In this document: in pieces, positions 16,769-24,562 of the stretch
Layout: each line of letters starts with the position of its first letter
How positions within the stretch are numbered: position 1 is the first letter of the stretch
Assembly (NCBI GenBank): GCA_025916675.1
Contig: CP098402.1
Span: 987,205 to 1,051,204 of the forward strand
Direction of reading: 5' to 3'
DNA length: 64,000 nt
Source: Phycisphaera sp.
GTDB taxonomy: Bacteria > Planctomycetota > Phycisphaerae > Phycisphaerales > UBA1924
Translations under genes and position numbers: made by a program
Notes under the pieces: generated by a model
What the model was told of the DNA's origin: nothing
The model's input: only the letters and a program-made list of their open reading frames with translations
Database searches by the model: none

Positions 16769-17625
16769 GGCGTGGCCTCTTGTGGGGCTGGCGTGGCGGG
16801 TTCTTCGTTCAACGAGCTGTAGCCGATCTGGGCCCTGGTCACGCCCTTGTTCTCGATCTCGGCGAGCATCTGGTAGCCCGGGCCTTCCAAGTCATGGGGC
16901 GTTTCCTTGTGCCACAGGTGCATCACCGTCGCGGCGCGCGGCAGGTAGCCCGCGTGCACGCCCGCGTTGTTCAGGCGGGCCATGAAGTCCCAATCCTCGA
17001 CGCCGTAGCCGCGGTAGCGGTCGTCGAAGCCGTCGATCGCGTCGAAGTCCTTCCGCCACGCACCAATGCAGAAGCCGGACATGCCTCGGAAGGGCTGGGG
17101 CGTTGTGCCTGGGGTGCGGTCTCGCAAGGGGAACAAGTATCGCCATCCTCCAAGCCGCTCTCGTCGTGCCTGGAGCGCGAACTTCCAGGAAAATAACGAT
17201 CGGGGCTCCATCGAACCTTCGAGCAGCCGCTTCGATCGTTCCGTGTCGAGCTTGACGCGCCGGCCGCCGACAAACCAGCCGGTCCTGATGGTCCCACGCA
17301 AAGTCTTGAAGAAAGTGCGCGGCAGTAATAAGTCGTGATCAAGAAACAGCAGGAACTCGCCGCTCGCGTGCTTCACAGCATTGTTGCGAGAACGAGCCAG
17401 GCGGAAGCCGATGTCCTCTTGCCAGGCATGCAACACTGGGAATGGAGCAGCCTTCTTGAAGCCTTCAATGATCTCAAACGTTCTCTGGTTGCTCGAGCCG
17501 TCGTCGGCGATCAGGACCTCAACGTTGGTATCGCCGGTCGCCATGAGCGATCGTGTGCAGCACTCGAGCTGGTCAGCACCGTTGTAGGTGGCCAGGATGA
17601 CCGAGATATCCGGGCGTGCGCTCAC
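16765..17625 (-). CDS. GT2-family glycosyltransferase, GT-A fold
   Basis: 286 residues. The GT-A nucleotide-binding start ISVILATYNGADQLECCTRSL, EVLIADDGSS, the metal-binding LLFLDHDLLLP (Asp-x-Asp) and the C-terminal GYGVEDWDFMARLNNAG acidic motif place it with GT2/galactosyltransferase-like enzymes. It is soluble or peripheral at the inner membrane and adds one sugar of the repeat unit. Start GTG 17625 with GGAGG upstream. Its stop overlaps the start of the pyruvyl transferase gene (ATGA). Donor sugar not predictable. Confidence 0.88.
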   Translation of the reverse strand: MSARPDISVILATYNGADQLECCTRSLMATGDTNVEVLIADDGSSNQRTFEIIEGFKKAAPFPVLHAWQEDIGFRLARSRNNAVKHASGEFLLFLDHDLLLPRTFFKTLRGTIRTGWFVGGRRVKLDTERSKRLLEGSMEPRSLFSWKFALQARRERLGGWRYLFPLRDRTPGTTPQPFRGMSGFCIGAWRKDFDAIDGFDDRYRGYGVEDWDFMARLNNAGVHAGYLPRAATVMHLWHKETPHDLEGPGYQMLAEIENKGVTRAQIGYSSLNEEPATPAPQEATP

Positions 17626-17644
17626 GATCGCCTCCGGGCCTCGC

Positions 17645-18733
17645 TCAACCGCCCAGCATCGGCCGCAGCCGACGCCAGAGGAACTTCATCGGGTTGCCCA
17701 TGCGGGCGCGGTTGGCCTGGAACGCACGCACCACGGCCACCGGAAAGGAGGCGTAGTGCTTAATGGCGCTTATGGCCGACGCGCCCTTCATCCGTTCGTA
17801 GCCCAAGCGGTCGATCAGCCTGCCGCTCACGCCCTGGATGACCGCGACCTCGCCGCCGGTGAGCTTGCTCTTCCAGCGGTCGACCGGCTGCTTCGAGACG
17901 CCGCGACCCTCGGTAAACTTCTCGTAGCTGCTGTTGGACATCGGCATCTCGAGCACGGCCTCGTCAAAGGGCAGATGCAGCCAATCGAGCAGCTCACGCA
18001 TCATTGTGTCAGGGTCGCCTACGACGTCCTCGAAGCGTTGCAAGCGGACGCGGCCCTTGCCGAAGCGATCCTCAGCCGACAGCGCCGACTTCATCGCACC
18101 GTTCCAGAGCGAGGCGATGATGATCGGGTGGTACGAACGATTGGCCCGCTGGTGGTCGGCCTCGAGCGTCTCCTTATGGCCCGGATCCTTGTCGAAGTCG
18201 AAGCCGCCCTGGTTCTTCCAATCACGGTACGACGCCACGACGGCGCGCACGTCGCGGATCATGCAGATCACCCGAGCATCGGGGAAAGCGGTCAGGATGT
18301 CGTCGACGCGGAAGATGTGCCGCGGGGTCTTCTCGCCCCAGACGGTCTTGCCGTGGTGCCGCGCTTCGAGCTCGCAGTAGGCCCGCAGGCACAGGTCGGC
18401 GGTTGGGGGCTTGTCGCCGGCTAGTTTTGTAACGAGGTCGCGGAAGTCCTGCCGAGAGATGCGGCCCTTATCAGGGTCCCCGCCGTGGCTGTACGGCCGG
18501 TGCCCGAGGGCGAGCAGATACTCCTCGCACTGGGCGACCTGGGCGTGCGAGAGCGGGCCGTCGCCGCCGGTGCCCAGGGCCACGCGGAGGTCGTCGAAGT
18601 AGTGGGTCTCGCCACTCAGGTGCACCAGCGGGTGCAGGTTCAGGGCCGCGCGCACCATGGCCGTGCCCGACCGAGAGGGCCCGCAGATGAAGATGGGGCC
18701 CTGGGCCTCCGAATTGCCCGCTTGTTCGTTCAC
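17645..18733 (-). CDS. Sulfotransferase family protein
   Basis: 362 residues. The PAPS 5'-phosphosulfate-binding loop reads FICGPSRSGTAMVRAALNLHP (about residues 13-33, the Arg-Ser-Gly-Thr core). The 3'-phosphate-binding segment ARVICMIRDVRAVVASYRDW follows near residue 165, and ESGETH-type contacts occur as LSGETHYFDDL. It would transfer sulfate from PAPS to a carbohydrate, so the polymer is probably sulfated, a trait common in marine bacteria. Start GTG 18733 overlaps the previous gene's stop as GTGA. No sulfatase or PAPS synthesis gene is nearby. Confidence 0.88.
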   Translation of the reverse strand: MNEQAGNSEAQGPIFICGPSRSGTAMVRAALNLHPLVHLSGETHYFDDLRVALGTGGDGPLSHAQVAQCEEYLLALGHRPYSHGGDPDKGRISRQDFRDLVTKLAGDKPPTADLCLRAYCELEARHHGKTVWGEKTPRHIFRVDDILTAFPDARVICMIRDVRAVVASYRDWKNQGGFDFDKDPGHKETLEADHQRANRSYHPIIIASLWNGAMKSALSAEDRFGKGRVRLQRFEDVVGDPDTMMRELLDWLHLPFDEAVLEMPMSNSSYEKFTEGRGVSKQPVDRWKSKLTGGEVAVIQGVSGRLIDRLGYERMKGASAISAIKHYASFPVAVVRAFQANRARMGNPMKFLWRRLRPMLGG

Positions 18734-19701
18734 GATCCGGCGTCTCCAGTGCTTCCAGCCGCCCCTCGGCCGGTCCATTCCTTCCGACGGGCCCAGACCT
18801 GGTCGAACGTGCCCGGCTCCTTGCCCGGCTTGCCCTTGCCCAGCAGGCCGCGGAGCCGTGCTACGGCACGCCGCCGCAGCACGTTCATCATCGGCCCAAC
18901 ATCCGCCCACCATTGCCACGCTTTGCCCCAGTGGCGTGCGTAGAGCTGGCGGCGGGCCATGTAGAGCCGAACAATCTTATCGGGCCGTACTCGATCGGAT
19001 TGCCCGCCGTAATGGACGATGTCGGCGCGGGCCGTCACCATGGGGCGGGCACCCAGGGCGCGTGCCCGCAGGCACAGGTCGGCGTCCTCGCCGTACATGA
19101 AGAACGCCGGGTCGAACCCGTCGAGCTTCTCCCAAAGCCCTCGATCGACCATCAGCCAGCAGCCGGTCACCACGTCGACGGGACACTCGACCCCGTCGGG
19201 CAGCACACCGACAGACTCGGGGTTGAACAGGCGTGAGTTCTTGAACACGCCGGCCAGCGTTGTGGCCGAACAAAAGACACTCCAGGGCGTGGGCTTGCGC
19301 CAGCAGCTCGTGGGGTTGGGCGAGCCATCGCCGAAGCGTGTGCGCCCGCCCCAGATGCCGGCCTTCGGGTTGCGGTCGGCAAAGGCAACGAGCTCATCGA
19401 TCGCACCGGGGTCGACCAGGGTGTCGGGATTGAGCAACAGCAGCCGCTCGGCGGTCGCATGGGTGGCGGCCAGGTTGTTCGCGCGCGCAAACCCGAGGTT
19501 GTCCTTCGAGTCGATCAAGCGGAATTCTGGGAACTCCTGCGCGATGGCTTCGGCCGATCCGTCGCTCGATGCGTTATCGACGACGATCACCTCATGGCTT
19601 GTGTTGCTGGCCCCCTCGCGGATCGTGCGCAAGCAATCGAGGGTCATCTCCCTGGTGTTGAAGCTGACGACGAGGACGGCCACGCGCGAGTCGCTGGTCA
19701 T
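18730..19701 (-). CDS. GT2 glycosyltransferase, rhamnosyltransferase-like
   Basis: 323 residues. VAVLVVSFNTREMTLDCL, EVIVVDNASSDGS, NLGFARANNLA and LLLLNPDTLVDP are the successive motifs of the WcaE/rhamnosyltransferase group, and FFMYGEDADLCLRARALG carries the catalytic ED. C-terminal basic tail. ATG 19701. The preceding polymerase gene runs 110 bp into this gene in another frame, whereas most other junctions of the operon overlap by 4 bp. Its own stop overlaps the sulfotransferase GTG. Role in building the repeat unit is inferred from family and position. Confidence 0.9.
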   Translation of the reverse strand: MTSDSRVAVLVVSFNTREMTLDCLRTIREGASNTSHEVIVVDNASSDGSAEAIAQEFPEFRLIDSKDNLGFARANNLAATHATAERLLLLNPDTLVDPGAIDELVAFADRNPKAGIWGGRTRFGDGSPNPTSCWRKPTPWSVFCSATTLAGVFKNSRLFNPESVGVLPDGVECPVDVVTGCWLMVDRGLWEKLDGFDPAFFMYGEDADLCLRARALGARPMVTARADIVHYGGQSDRVRPDKIVRLYMARRQLYARHWGKAWQWWADVGPMMNVLRRRAVARLRGLLGKGKPGKEPGTFDQVWARRKEWTGRGAAGSTGDAGS

Positions 19702-21034
19702 TGGTGGGGGGCCTCCCGGGGCGTTTGGCAGGTCGGGGCTTGAGGGCGGGCAACTGTGAGATGGTGGCGGCTAGCGCGATGGTGAGAAACCACGACACCC
19801 TGGTCTGCCCGAAGTAGGACACGCCGATGAAGCTCATGCAGTGCGTGAACAACGACGCGCCAACGGCCCACTTGAGCCAGAACAGGCCCTGGCGGTTGGG
19901 CTCGCTCTTCAGGGCCCGGCCCACGGCGCGGAAGCCCAGCACGATGACGGCAACGAAGAGCGCCATGCCCCAGATGCCGCCACGCACGCCCTCGAGCACG
20001 TACTGGTTGGTGACGTCCGACAGGCCGATGCCCCAGTGCTCGGTGGTCTTGGTGCCCAGGAGGGCCCACTCGCCGAAGCGCTCGATGGTCTTGTCGATCA
20101 GGTGCTTGCGATGCCAGGCGGTCGAGCCGCCCACGGCGCTCACCCGGGCGATGAGCGCCCAGACCGGGCCCTCCATCACGAAGTGCAGCAGGATGAGCAA
20201 GAACACGATGGCGTAGCGGAACGGCCGCAGCAACTCGCGCGACCACGCGAAGGCCATGGCGATGCCGCCAGAGAGCACCGCCAGCAGCGGCGTGCTCGAC
20301 GCGGTCATGATCACGATCGTGCCCGCGGCGATGCACCCGGCCATCGTGAGCGACAGCTTGCGCCTGGCCATGAAGAGCCCAGACGAGAGGACCAGGACGA
20401 TCGCAAAGAAGCACCCCGCCATGATGGGGTGGCTGAATGCGCCCTGGGCGCGCAGGCGCCCCTCGCGCACCTGGGTCATGCTCTTGACGCCGCCCATCAC
20501 CGAGAACATGTTACGGCCGGTCTGCTTCTCGATCATGAAGAAGACGGCCGCCGCGATGGAGATCATGGCAAGCGTCAGGATCGTGCGTTCGACATCGGCC
20601 CACGAGCGCAGCAGGCACCGGAAGGTGACGTAGATGCCAAGCGATTCGTAGATGTGTCCCGCGCGGTTGGTGATCGCGCTCTTGTCGCCCCATTGCAGGA
20701 TGTAGACCAGAGAGACCATCAGGATCCACGCGACGACCGTGTAGTCGAGCGCGATCAGCCGGAGGCCCTGATAATCCTTGAACGCGAGGATGCGGACCCA
20801 GTATGCGATCACGAGGATGCGCAGGAACGTAAAGTCCAGGCCCATCACCGCGATGCGCTGGCCAGCGGGCACGAAGCACGCCAGCACCAGCAGCGGCGCC
20901 AACGACCAGCGACGCGGCAGCACGAACACCAGGATCCCCAGCACGCCAAGCACGGCGAGGCCTACCGGGTGGACCGAGGTCTGGCCGGTGTAGTCGAGGC
21001 TCTGACCGGCGATCTGGGCGAGCAGCGTGCTCAC
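19592..21034 (-). CDS. O-antigen polymerase/ligase-like membrane protein (Wzy or WaaL type)
   Basis: 480 residues with about ten hydrophobic helices, e.g. LAVLGVLGILVFVLP, YTVVAWILMVSLVYIL and IAAGTIVIMTASSTPLLAVL. The RLRAQGAFSHPIMAGCFFAI segment, with AFSHP followed by helices, and the large loop HWGIGLSDVTNQYVLEGVRGG match Wzy_C/O-antigen ligase proteins. Start GTG 21034, overlapping the GT4 stop (GTGA). The last ~36 residues are Arg/Gln-rich and encoded inside the next gene; they look unlike the rest of the protein and may come from a frameshift near the end. Confidence 0.82.
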   Translation of the reverse strand: MSTLLAQIAGQSLDYTGQTSVHPVGLAVLGVLGILVFVLPRRWSLAPLLVLACFVPAGQRIAVMGLDFTFLRILVIAYWVRILAFKDYQGLRLIALDYTVVAWILMVSLVYILQWGDKSAITNRAGHIYESLGIYVTFRCLLRSWADVERTILTLAMISIAAAVFFMIEKQTGRNMFSVMGGVKSMTQVREGRLRAQGAFSHPIMAGCFFAIVLVLSSGLFMARRKLSLTMAGCIAAGTIVIMTASSTPLLAVLSGGIAMAFAWSRELLRPFRYAIVFLLILLHFVMEGPVWALIARVSAVGGSTAWHRKHLIDKTIERFGEWALLGTKTTEHWGIGLSDVTNQYVLEGVRGGIWGMALFVAVIVLGFRAVGRALKSEPNRQGLFWLKWAVGASLFTHCMSFIGVSYFGQTRVSWFLTIALAATISQLPALKPRPAKRPGRPPTNDQRLARGRPRRQLQHQGDDPRLLAHDPRGGQQHKP

Positions 21035-22356
21035 GGTTGGCCTACTTCGACCGCTTCGGATTTGTTCGTTCGCCCGACGCACGCGTCGAGCACGCCCGCC
21101 ATGCGTTGCGCGATCTGGCGGCGGTCGTATGGCTCCAGGTCGGGATCGGCCAATACCGGCTGTGCCAGTTCGGAGCCCCGCTCGATGAGTGTCTCCAGGG
21201 CCCGGGCGATGCTCGCCGGATCGCACGGATCGGCCAGCAGACAGCGATCGCGCTCCGCCAGCAGGTCTCGCGCATCGCCCTCGGGCAGAGCACCAAGGAT
21301 GGGCCGCCCGCTGGCAAGATACTCGTAGGTCTTGCCCGGCACGATCCGGGCTCGATGCCCGGGCGGTAGCCCGTGCAGGTGCAGGAACAGCGCGTCGGCA
21401 CTCAAGAGCTGACCCACCGATTCGTTGTGGGAGAGATAGCCGATCGAGTCGACCAGGTCCCGCGATGGGCTGGCGTCGATCCAAGCCTTGGTTGCGTCGT
21501 CGAGGTTGCCCACGTGTACGAAGCGGAAGCCCTCCATCAGGGCCGGCTTCTCGCGACGCACCAGATCGATCGCCTCGAGCAGCGGGCCAACCGAGCGTCC
21601 TATCGGACGGATGGGCTCGGGCCTGTAGTTGACGTGTTGCTTCAGCCTTGCCTTGAGCCCGGCCGGGGGCATGGCCTGGTACGTGAGGAAGGTGCCGGTG
21701 TGGACGAGCGTGAAACGGGCTCCCTCGGGCCGGGGAGCGGGCTCGGCTTGCTCGAAGTCGGCCCGATCAAATCCGTTCGGGATCGCGTGGACGCGGCTGG
21801 CATCGAGATAGTCGAACGCTCGCAGCGTTGCCGCCCGTGCCTCGGGCGTGTTCATCACGACGTGCCGGGCGGCGCCGAGTGTTCGGCCCATAGCGCGGAG
21901 GTCCTGCTTCCACTGGAACCAATGCCGGTACTTCGGCACGCCGTCGAGGGCCCAGGGATCACGCAGGTCGGCGACAACCGGCAGCCTTGATCCGAATCGC
22001 TCGACAAGCGGGGCGAGCCAGAAGGGCGACATCGTGACCAGGATCGCGTCGATCGCTTCATCCTTGATGAGGGATTCCAGGTGCCGGACCGTCTCGTCCA
22101 CCCAAGCACCAACATCGGAAACCTCGATGCGGTGCACGGCCAGGTCCGCAGGCAGGTCGCGCGACACCATCCGTTTGTCGAGGTGACGGGCCGAGAGGCG
22201 ATGCTTGGTACTGTCGCGCGATGGCGCACCGCACACGACGGTGGGGGTCCACCCGAACTCGTGCAGGTACCGGCAGAGTTTGGCCGCCCGCTGCGTGCCC
22301 GCGCCGCCGATGGGCGGGAAGTAATACGCCACGATCGCCACGCGCACGCCGCTCAC
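21031..22356 (-). CDS. GT4-like glycosyltransferase, GT-B fold
   Basis: 441 residues. The N-terminal domain opens VRVAIVAYYFPPIGGAGTQR with the glycine loop of family 4. The C-terminal Rossmann domain includes RFTLVHTGTF, FRFVHVGNLDD, DSIGYLSHNESVGQLLSADALFLHL and VPGKTYEYLASGRPILGALPEGDA, the nucleotide-sugar-binding E(x7)E-like region. GTG 22356 is chosen because it overlaps the acyltransferase stop as GTGA, although another GTG lies 12 bp upstream. It probably adds a sugar to the lipid-linked repeat unit. Confidence 0.88.
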   Translation of the reverse strand: MSGVRVAIVAYYFPPIGGAGTQRAAKLCRYLHEFGWTPTVVCGAPSRDSTKHRLSARHLDKRMVSRDLPADLAVHRIEVSDVGAWVDETVRHLESLIKDEAIDAILVTMSPFWLAPLVERFGSRLPVVADLRDPWALDGVPKYRHWFQWKQDLRAMGRTLGAARHVVMNTPEARAATLRAFDYLDASRVHAIPNGFDRADFEQAEPAPRPEGARFTLVHTGTFLTYQAMPPAGLKARLKQHVNYRPEPIRPIGRSVGPLLEAIDLVRREKPALMEGFRFVHVGNLDDATKAWIDASPSRDLVDSIGYLSHNESVGQLLSADALFLHLHGLPPGHRARIVPGKTYEYLASGRPILGALPEGDARDLLAERDRCLLADPCDPASIARALETLIERGSELAQPVLADPDLEPYDRRQIAQRMAGVLDACVGRTNKSEAVEVGQP

Positions 22357-22976
22357 GCCGCCACCCACTCGCCCCGCTCGAAATCAAACCGCCGGATGAC
22401 CTTGGCCGGCACGCCCACGGCGATGCAGTACGCCGGTACGTCACGATTGACCAGCGCGCCGGCGCCGACGATGGCTCCCTCGCCGATCGTCACGCCCTTG
22501 AGGATGATGGCGCGCTCACCGATCCAGGCCTTTGGCCCGATGCGTACCGGGGCGGCCAGCAACTCGCCCGTGCCGAAGTACCCGCGCTTCGGATCGCGAT
22601 AATCGTGGTCGTGGTCGGTCACGTACACGCCCGAGCCGAAGACCGTACCCTCAAGGATCTCGACGCTCTGGCACGCGCCGATGTGGACGTCGCGCTGGAT
22701 CGAGACCTTCTCGCCCAGCACGACCTGGGGCGCCGGCCCGGCACCGACGGCCTCGATGCGTGCGCCGCGGAACAGCATGACCTTGGGCCCGATGGCGATG
22801 CGCGAGGGGCGGACGAAGTCGCTGGTGTGATGCAAATACGTGCTGGCACCCAAGCTGTGGAGCCGAGAACGCCATCGCAACGACATGGCGGTGCTGTAGA
22901 TCCGGCCAAAGAGCCGCGTGCGGAGGGTTCGCTTGGGGTACTCCTGAGGCACGGGCATGGCTTGCTGTGCGCTCAT
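22353..22976 (-). CDS. Left-handed beta-helix O-acyltransferase (hexapeptide repeat)
   Basis: 207 residues. Imperfect hexapeptide repeats run through the protein: IAIGPKVMLFRGARIEAVG, VSIQRDVHIGACQSVEI, APVRIGPKAWIGERAIILKG and VTIGEGAIVGAGALVNRDVP. YVTDHDHDYRDP supplies the catalytic-type histidines of WcaF/maltose-O-acetyltransferase relatives. Likely acetylates a sugar of the exopolysaccharide using acetyl-CoA. ATG 22976; no transmembrane segment. Confidence 0.9.
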   Translation of the reverse strand: MSAQQAMPVPQEYPKRTLRTRLFGRIYSTAMSLRWRSRLHSLGASTYLHHTSDFVRPSRIAIGPKVMLFRGARIEAVGAGPAPQVVLGEKVSIQRDVHIGACQSVEILEGTVFGSGVYVTDHDHDYRDPKRGYFGTGELLAAPVRIGPKAWIGERAIILKGVTIGEGAIVGAGALVNRDVPAYCIAVGVPAKVIRRFDFERGEWVAA

Positions 22977-22986
22977 GGGGTGGTCC

Positions 22987-24555
22987 CTAGTCCTGCCACA
23001 ATCCGTTGGGATGAGTTCCCGAGTGCCGCTCGATCGCGTGGGCCATGGTCAGCAGCGCCCCGATGGCGTGCGCGGCCGTGGAGGGGTCAGATCGGAGCAC
23101 CTCCGCCACGCGATCAACCCTGACACCCCCGAGCGTACGCAGGCGATCGACCACACTATCGGCACCATCGAGCGAACGCATGAGCGAACGGGCGGTCGAG
23201 GCCCACTGCTCTGGCTGGGCGGTGGGGCGGGGCAGCACCCGAGACGCCAGCCGCTTGGCCTTGCCCAGCTTGCGGGCGAGCTTGCCGCCGGCGGGGGCTT
23301 CGAGTTGCTTGGCGTAGGCGATGCCGGCCAGCTCGGGGCTCGTGCGGCCGATGAGCTCGTGCTGGGCGGCCCGGTTGTGGCGTTGCTCGGCCGAGAGCGA
23401 TCGTGACCACGCCAGATACTCGTTCGAAAGGAATGGGGTGATGGGCTGGTACCACGCGGCGGAGGCGCGGATGACCGGGATGGCCCAGCCGTGGATTCGG
23501 GCGTGGGTGTAAAAATCGTCGGTTCGCAGCCGCCAGGGCTTGGATTCGTTGAGCTCGGGGCGATCGCGCGCGACTTTGGCCAGCCGATCGCCGAATCCAC
23601 CCTCGAACAAGGCCGACCACCGGCCACCATCGACGACCGCACGCGCGCGCAGCCAGAGCCTCGGAGAGTTGAGCACCTGGAACACCGGATCGAATCCTGT
23701 GTAGTAGAATCCCTCGCCGATCTCGCCGCCAACGCCCGAGAGCTGGGCATCGCGCCAGGGCCCGAGCGTGCGGAAGATCGTTGGCAGCCAGCCATAGGCC
23801 GCGGCGTTGCACACGTAACCGCTCTCGGCAACAAAGGCCGTGGTGTCCTCGACCAATCGGTGTTCATCTTGCTCGACCCGGATGGCGCGGTGCTCCATGC
23901 CAAGCAATTCTGCGATCTCACGCGCCACACGCACGTCTGGATCTGACTCCAAGCCGATCGTGAACGACTTGGTAGGCTTGCCGCCCGCCCTCAGCCCAAG
24001 GGCCAGCAACAACCGGCTGTCAACACCGCCGGTCAGCTCGATGCACGCTCCATCGTTCATCGCCTCGGCGATCCGATGCCCGAGTGAATCCAAGTCGATC
24101 CCGCCGGCCTCGATCGGGGCCGGCGTGACGCCGGTTGGTGCGTAGACCATTGGGTTTGACGCCCCGCAGGGCAGGATGCCGGTATACGGCGAACGCCCAT
24201 CGGGCCGGAAGCCGAGGAGCAGGTCGTCGACCAGGGCTGAGCGATCGAGCTCGGCTCCGGTGGCTTCAGCAATGGTGGCCGGGTCGCTACCAAGCGCCCG
24301 GAGGGTGCCATCCGTGTCTGTGGCGTACCACGCCGCGGCATGGGTGAACGAACCGGTGGTGTAGGTCCAGCCCTCGGGTGAGAGTCTGAGCCCAGGAGGA
24401 ACCCGGTCGATCGCAGAAACGACCGTCCAATCGCCAGATGTTTGCGAGTGAACGCCGGTTGCCATCGTGTTGCCGTGGAACTCGCTGGTTGGCAAAAGAA
24501 GCCACGGCGAACGCTGGGTCCGCCGTGGGGTCTCGGTCTGTGGGGTTTCGATCAT
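22987..24555 (-). CDS. Asparagine synthetase-like protein without an evident glutaminase domain
   Basis: 522 residues. The ATP-pyrophosphatase loop is ACIELTGGVDSRLLLALGL (about residues 175-193), a variant of the usual SGGxDS. It is followed by FTIGLESDPDVRVAREIAELL and a helical C-terminal domain, as in the synthetase half of AsnB. The first ~150 residues do not begin with the catalytic Cys of class II glutaminases, so the enzyme probably uses another amine donor or acts as an amide/adenylate ligase. Such genes recur in exopolysaccharide clusters; the product is unknown. ATG 24555 lies 7 bp after the previous stop. Confidence 0.78.
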   Translation of the reverse strand: MIETPQTETPRRTQRSPWLLLPTSEFHGNTMATGVHSQTSGDWTVVSAIDRVPPGLRLSPEGWTYTTGSFTHAAAWYATDTDGTLRALGSDPATIAEATGAELDRSALVDDLLLGFRPDGRSPYTGILPCGASNPMVYAPTGVTPAPIEAGGIDLDSLGHRIAEAMNDGACIELTGGVDSRLLLALGLRAGGKPTKSFTIGLESDPDVRVAREIAELLGMEHRAIRVEQDEHRLVEDTTAFVAESGYVCNAAAYGWLPTIFRTLGPWRDAQLSGVGGEIGEGFYYTGFDPVFQVLNSPRLWLRARAVVDGGRWSALFEGGFGDRLAKVARDRPELNESKPWRLRTDDFYTHARIHGWAIPVIRASAAWYQPITPFLSNEYLAWSRSLSAEQRHNRAAQHELIGRTSPELAGIAYAKQLEAPAGGKLARKLGKAKRLASRVLPRPTAQPEQWASTARSLMRSLDGADSVVDRLRTLGGVRVDRVAEVLRSDPSTAAHAIGALLTMAHAIERHSGTHPNGLWQD

Positions 24556-24562
24556 AGGGGGA

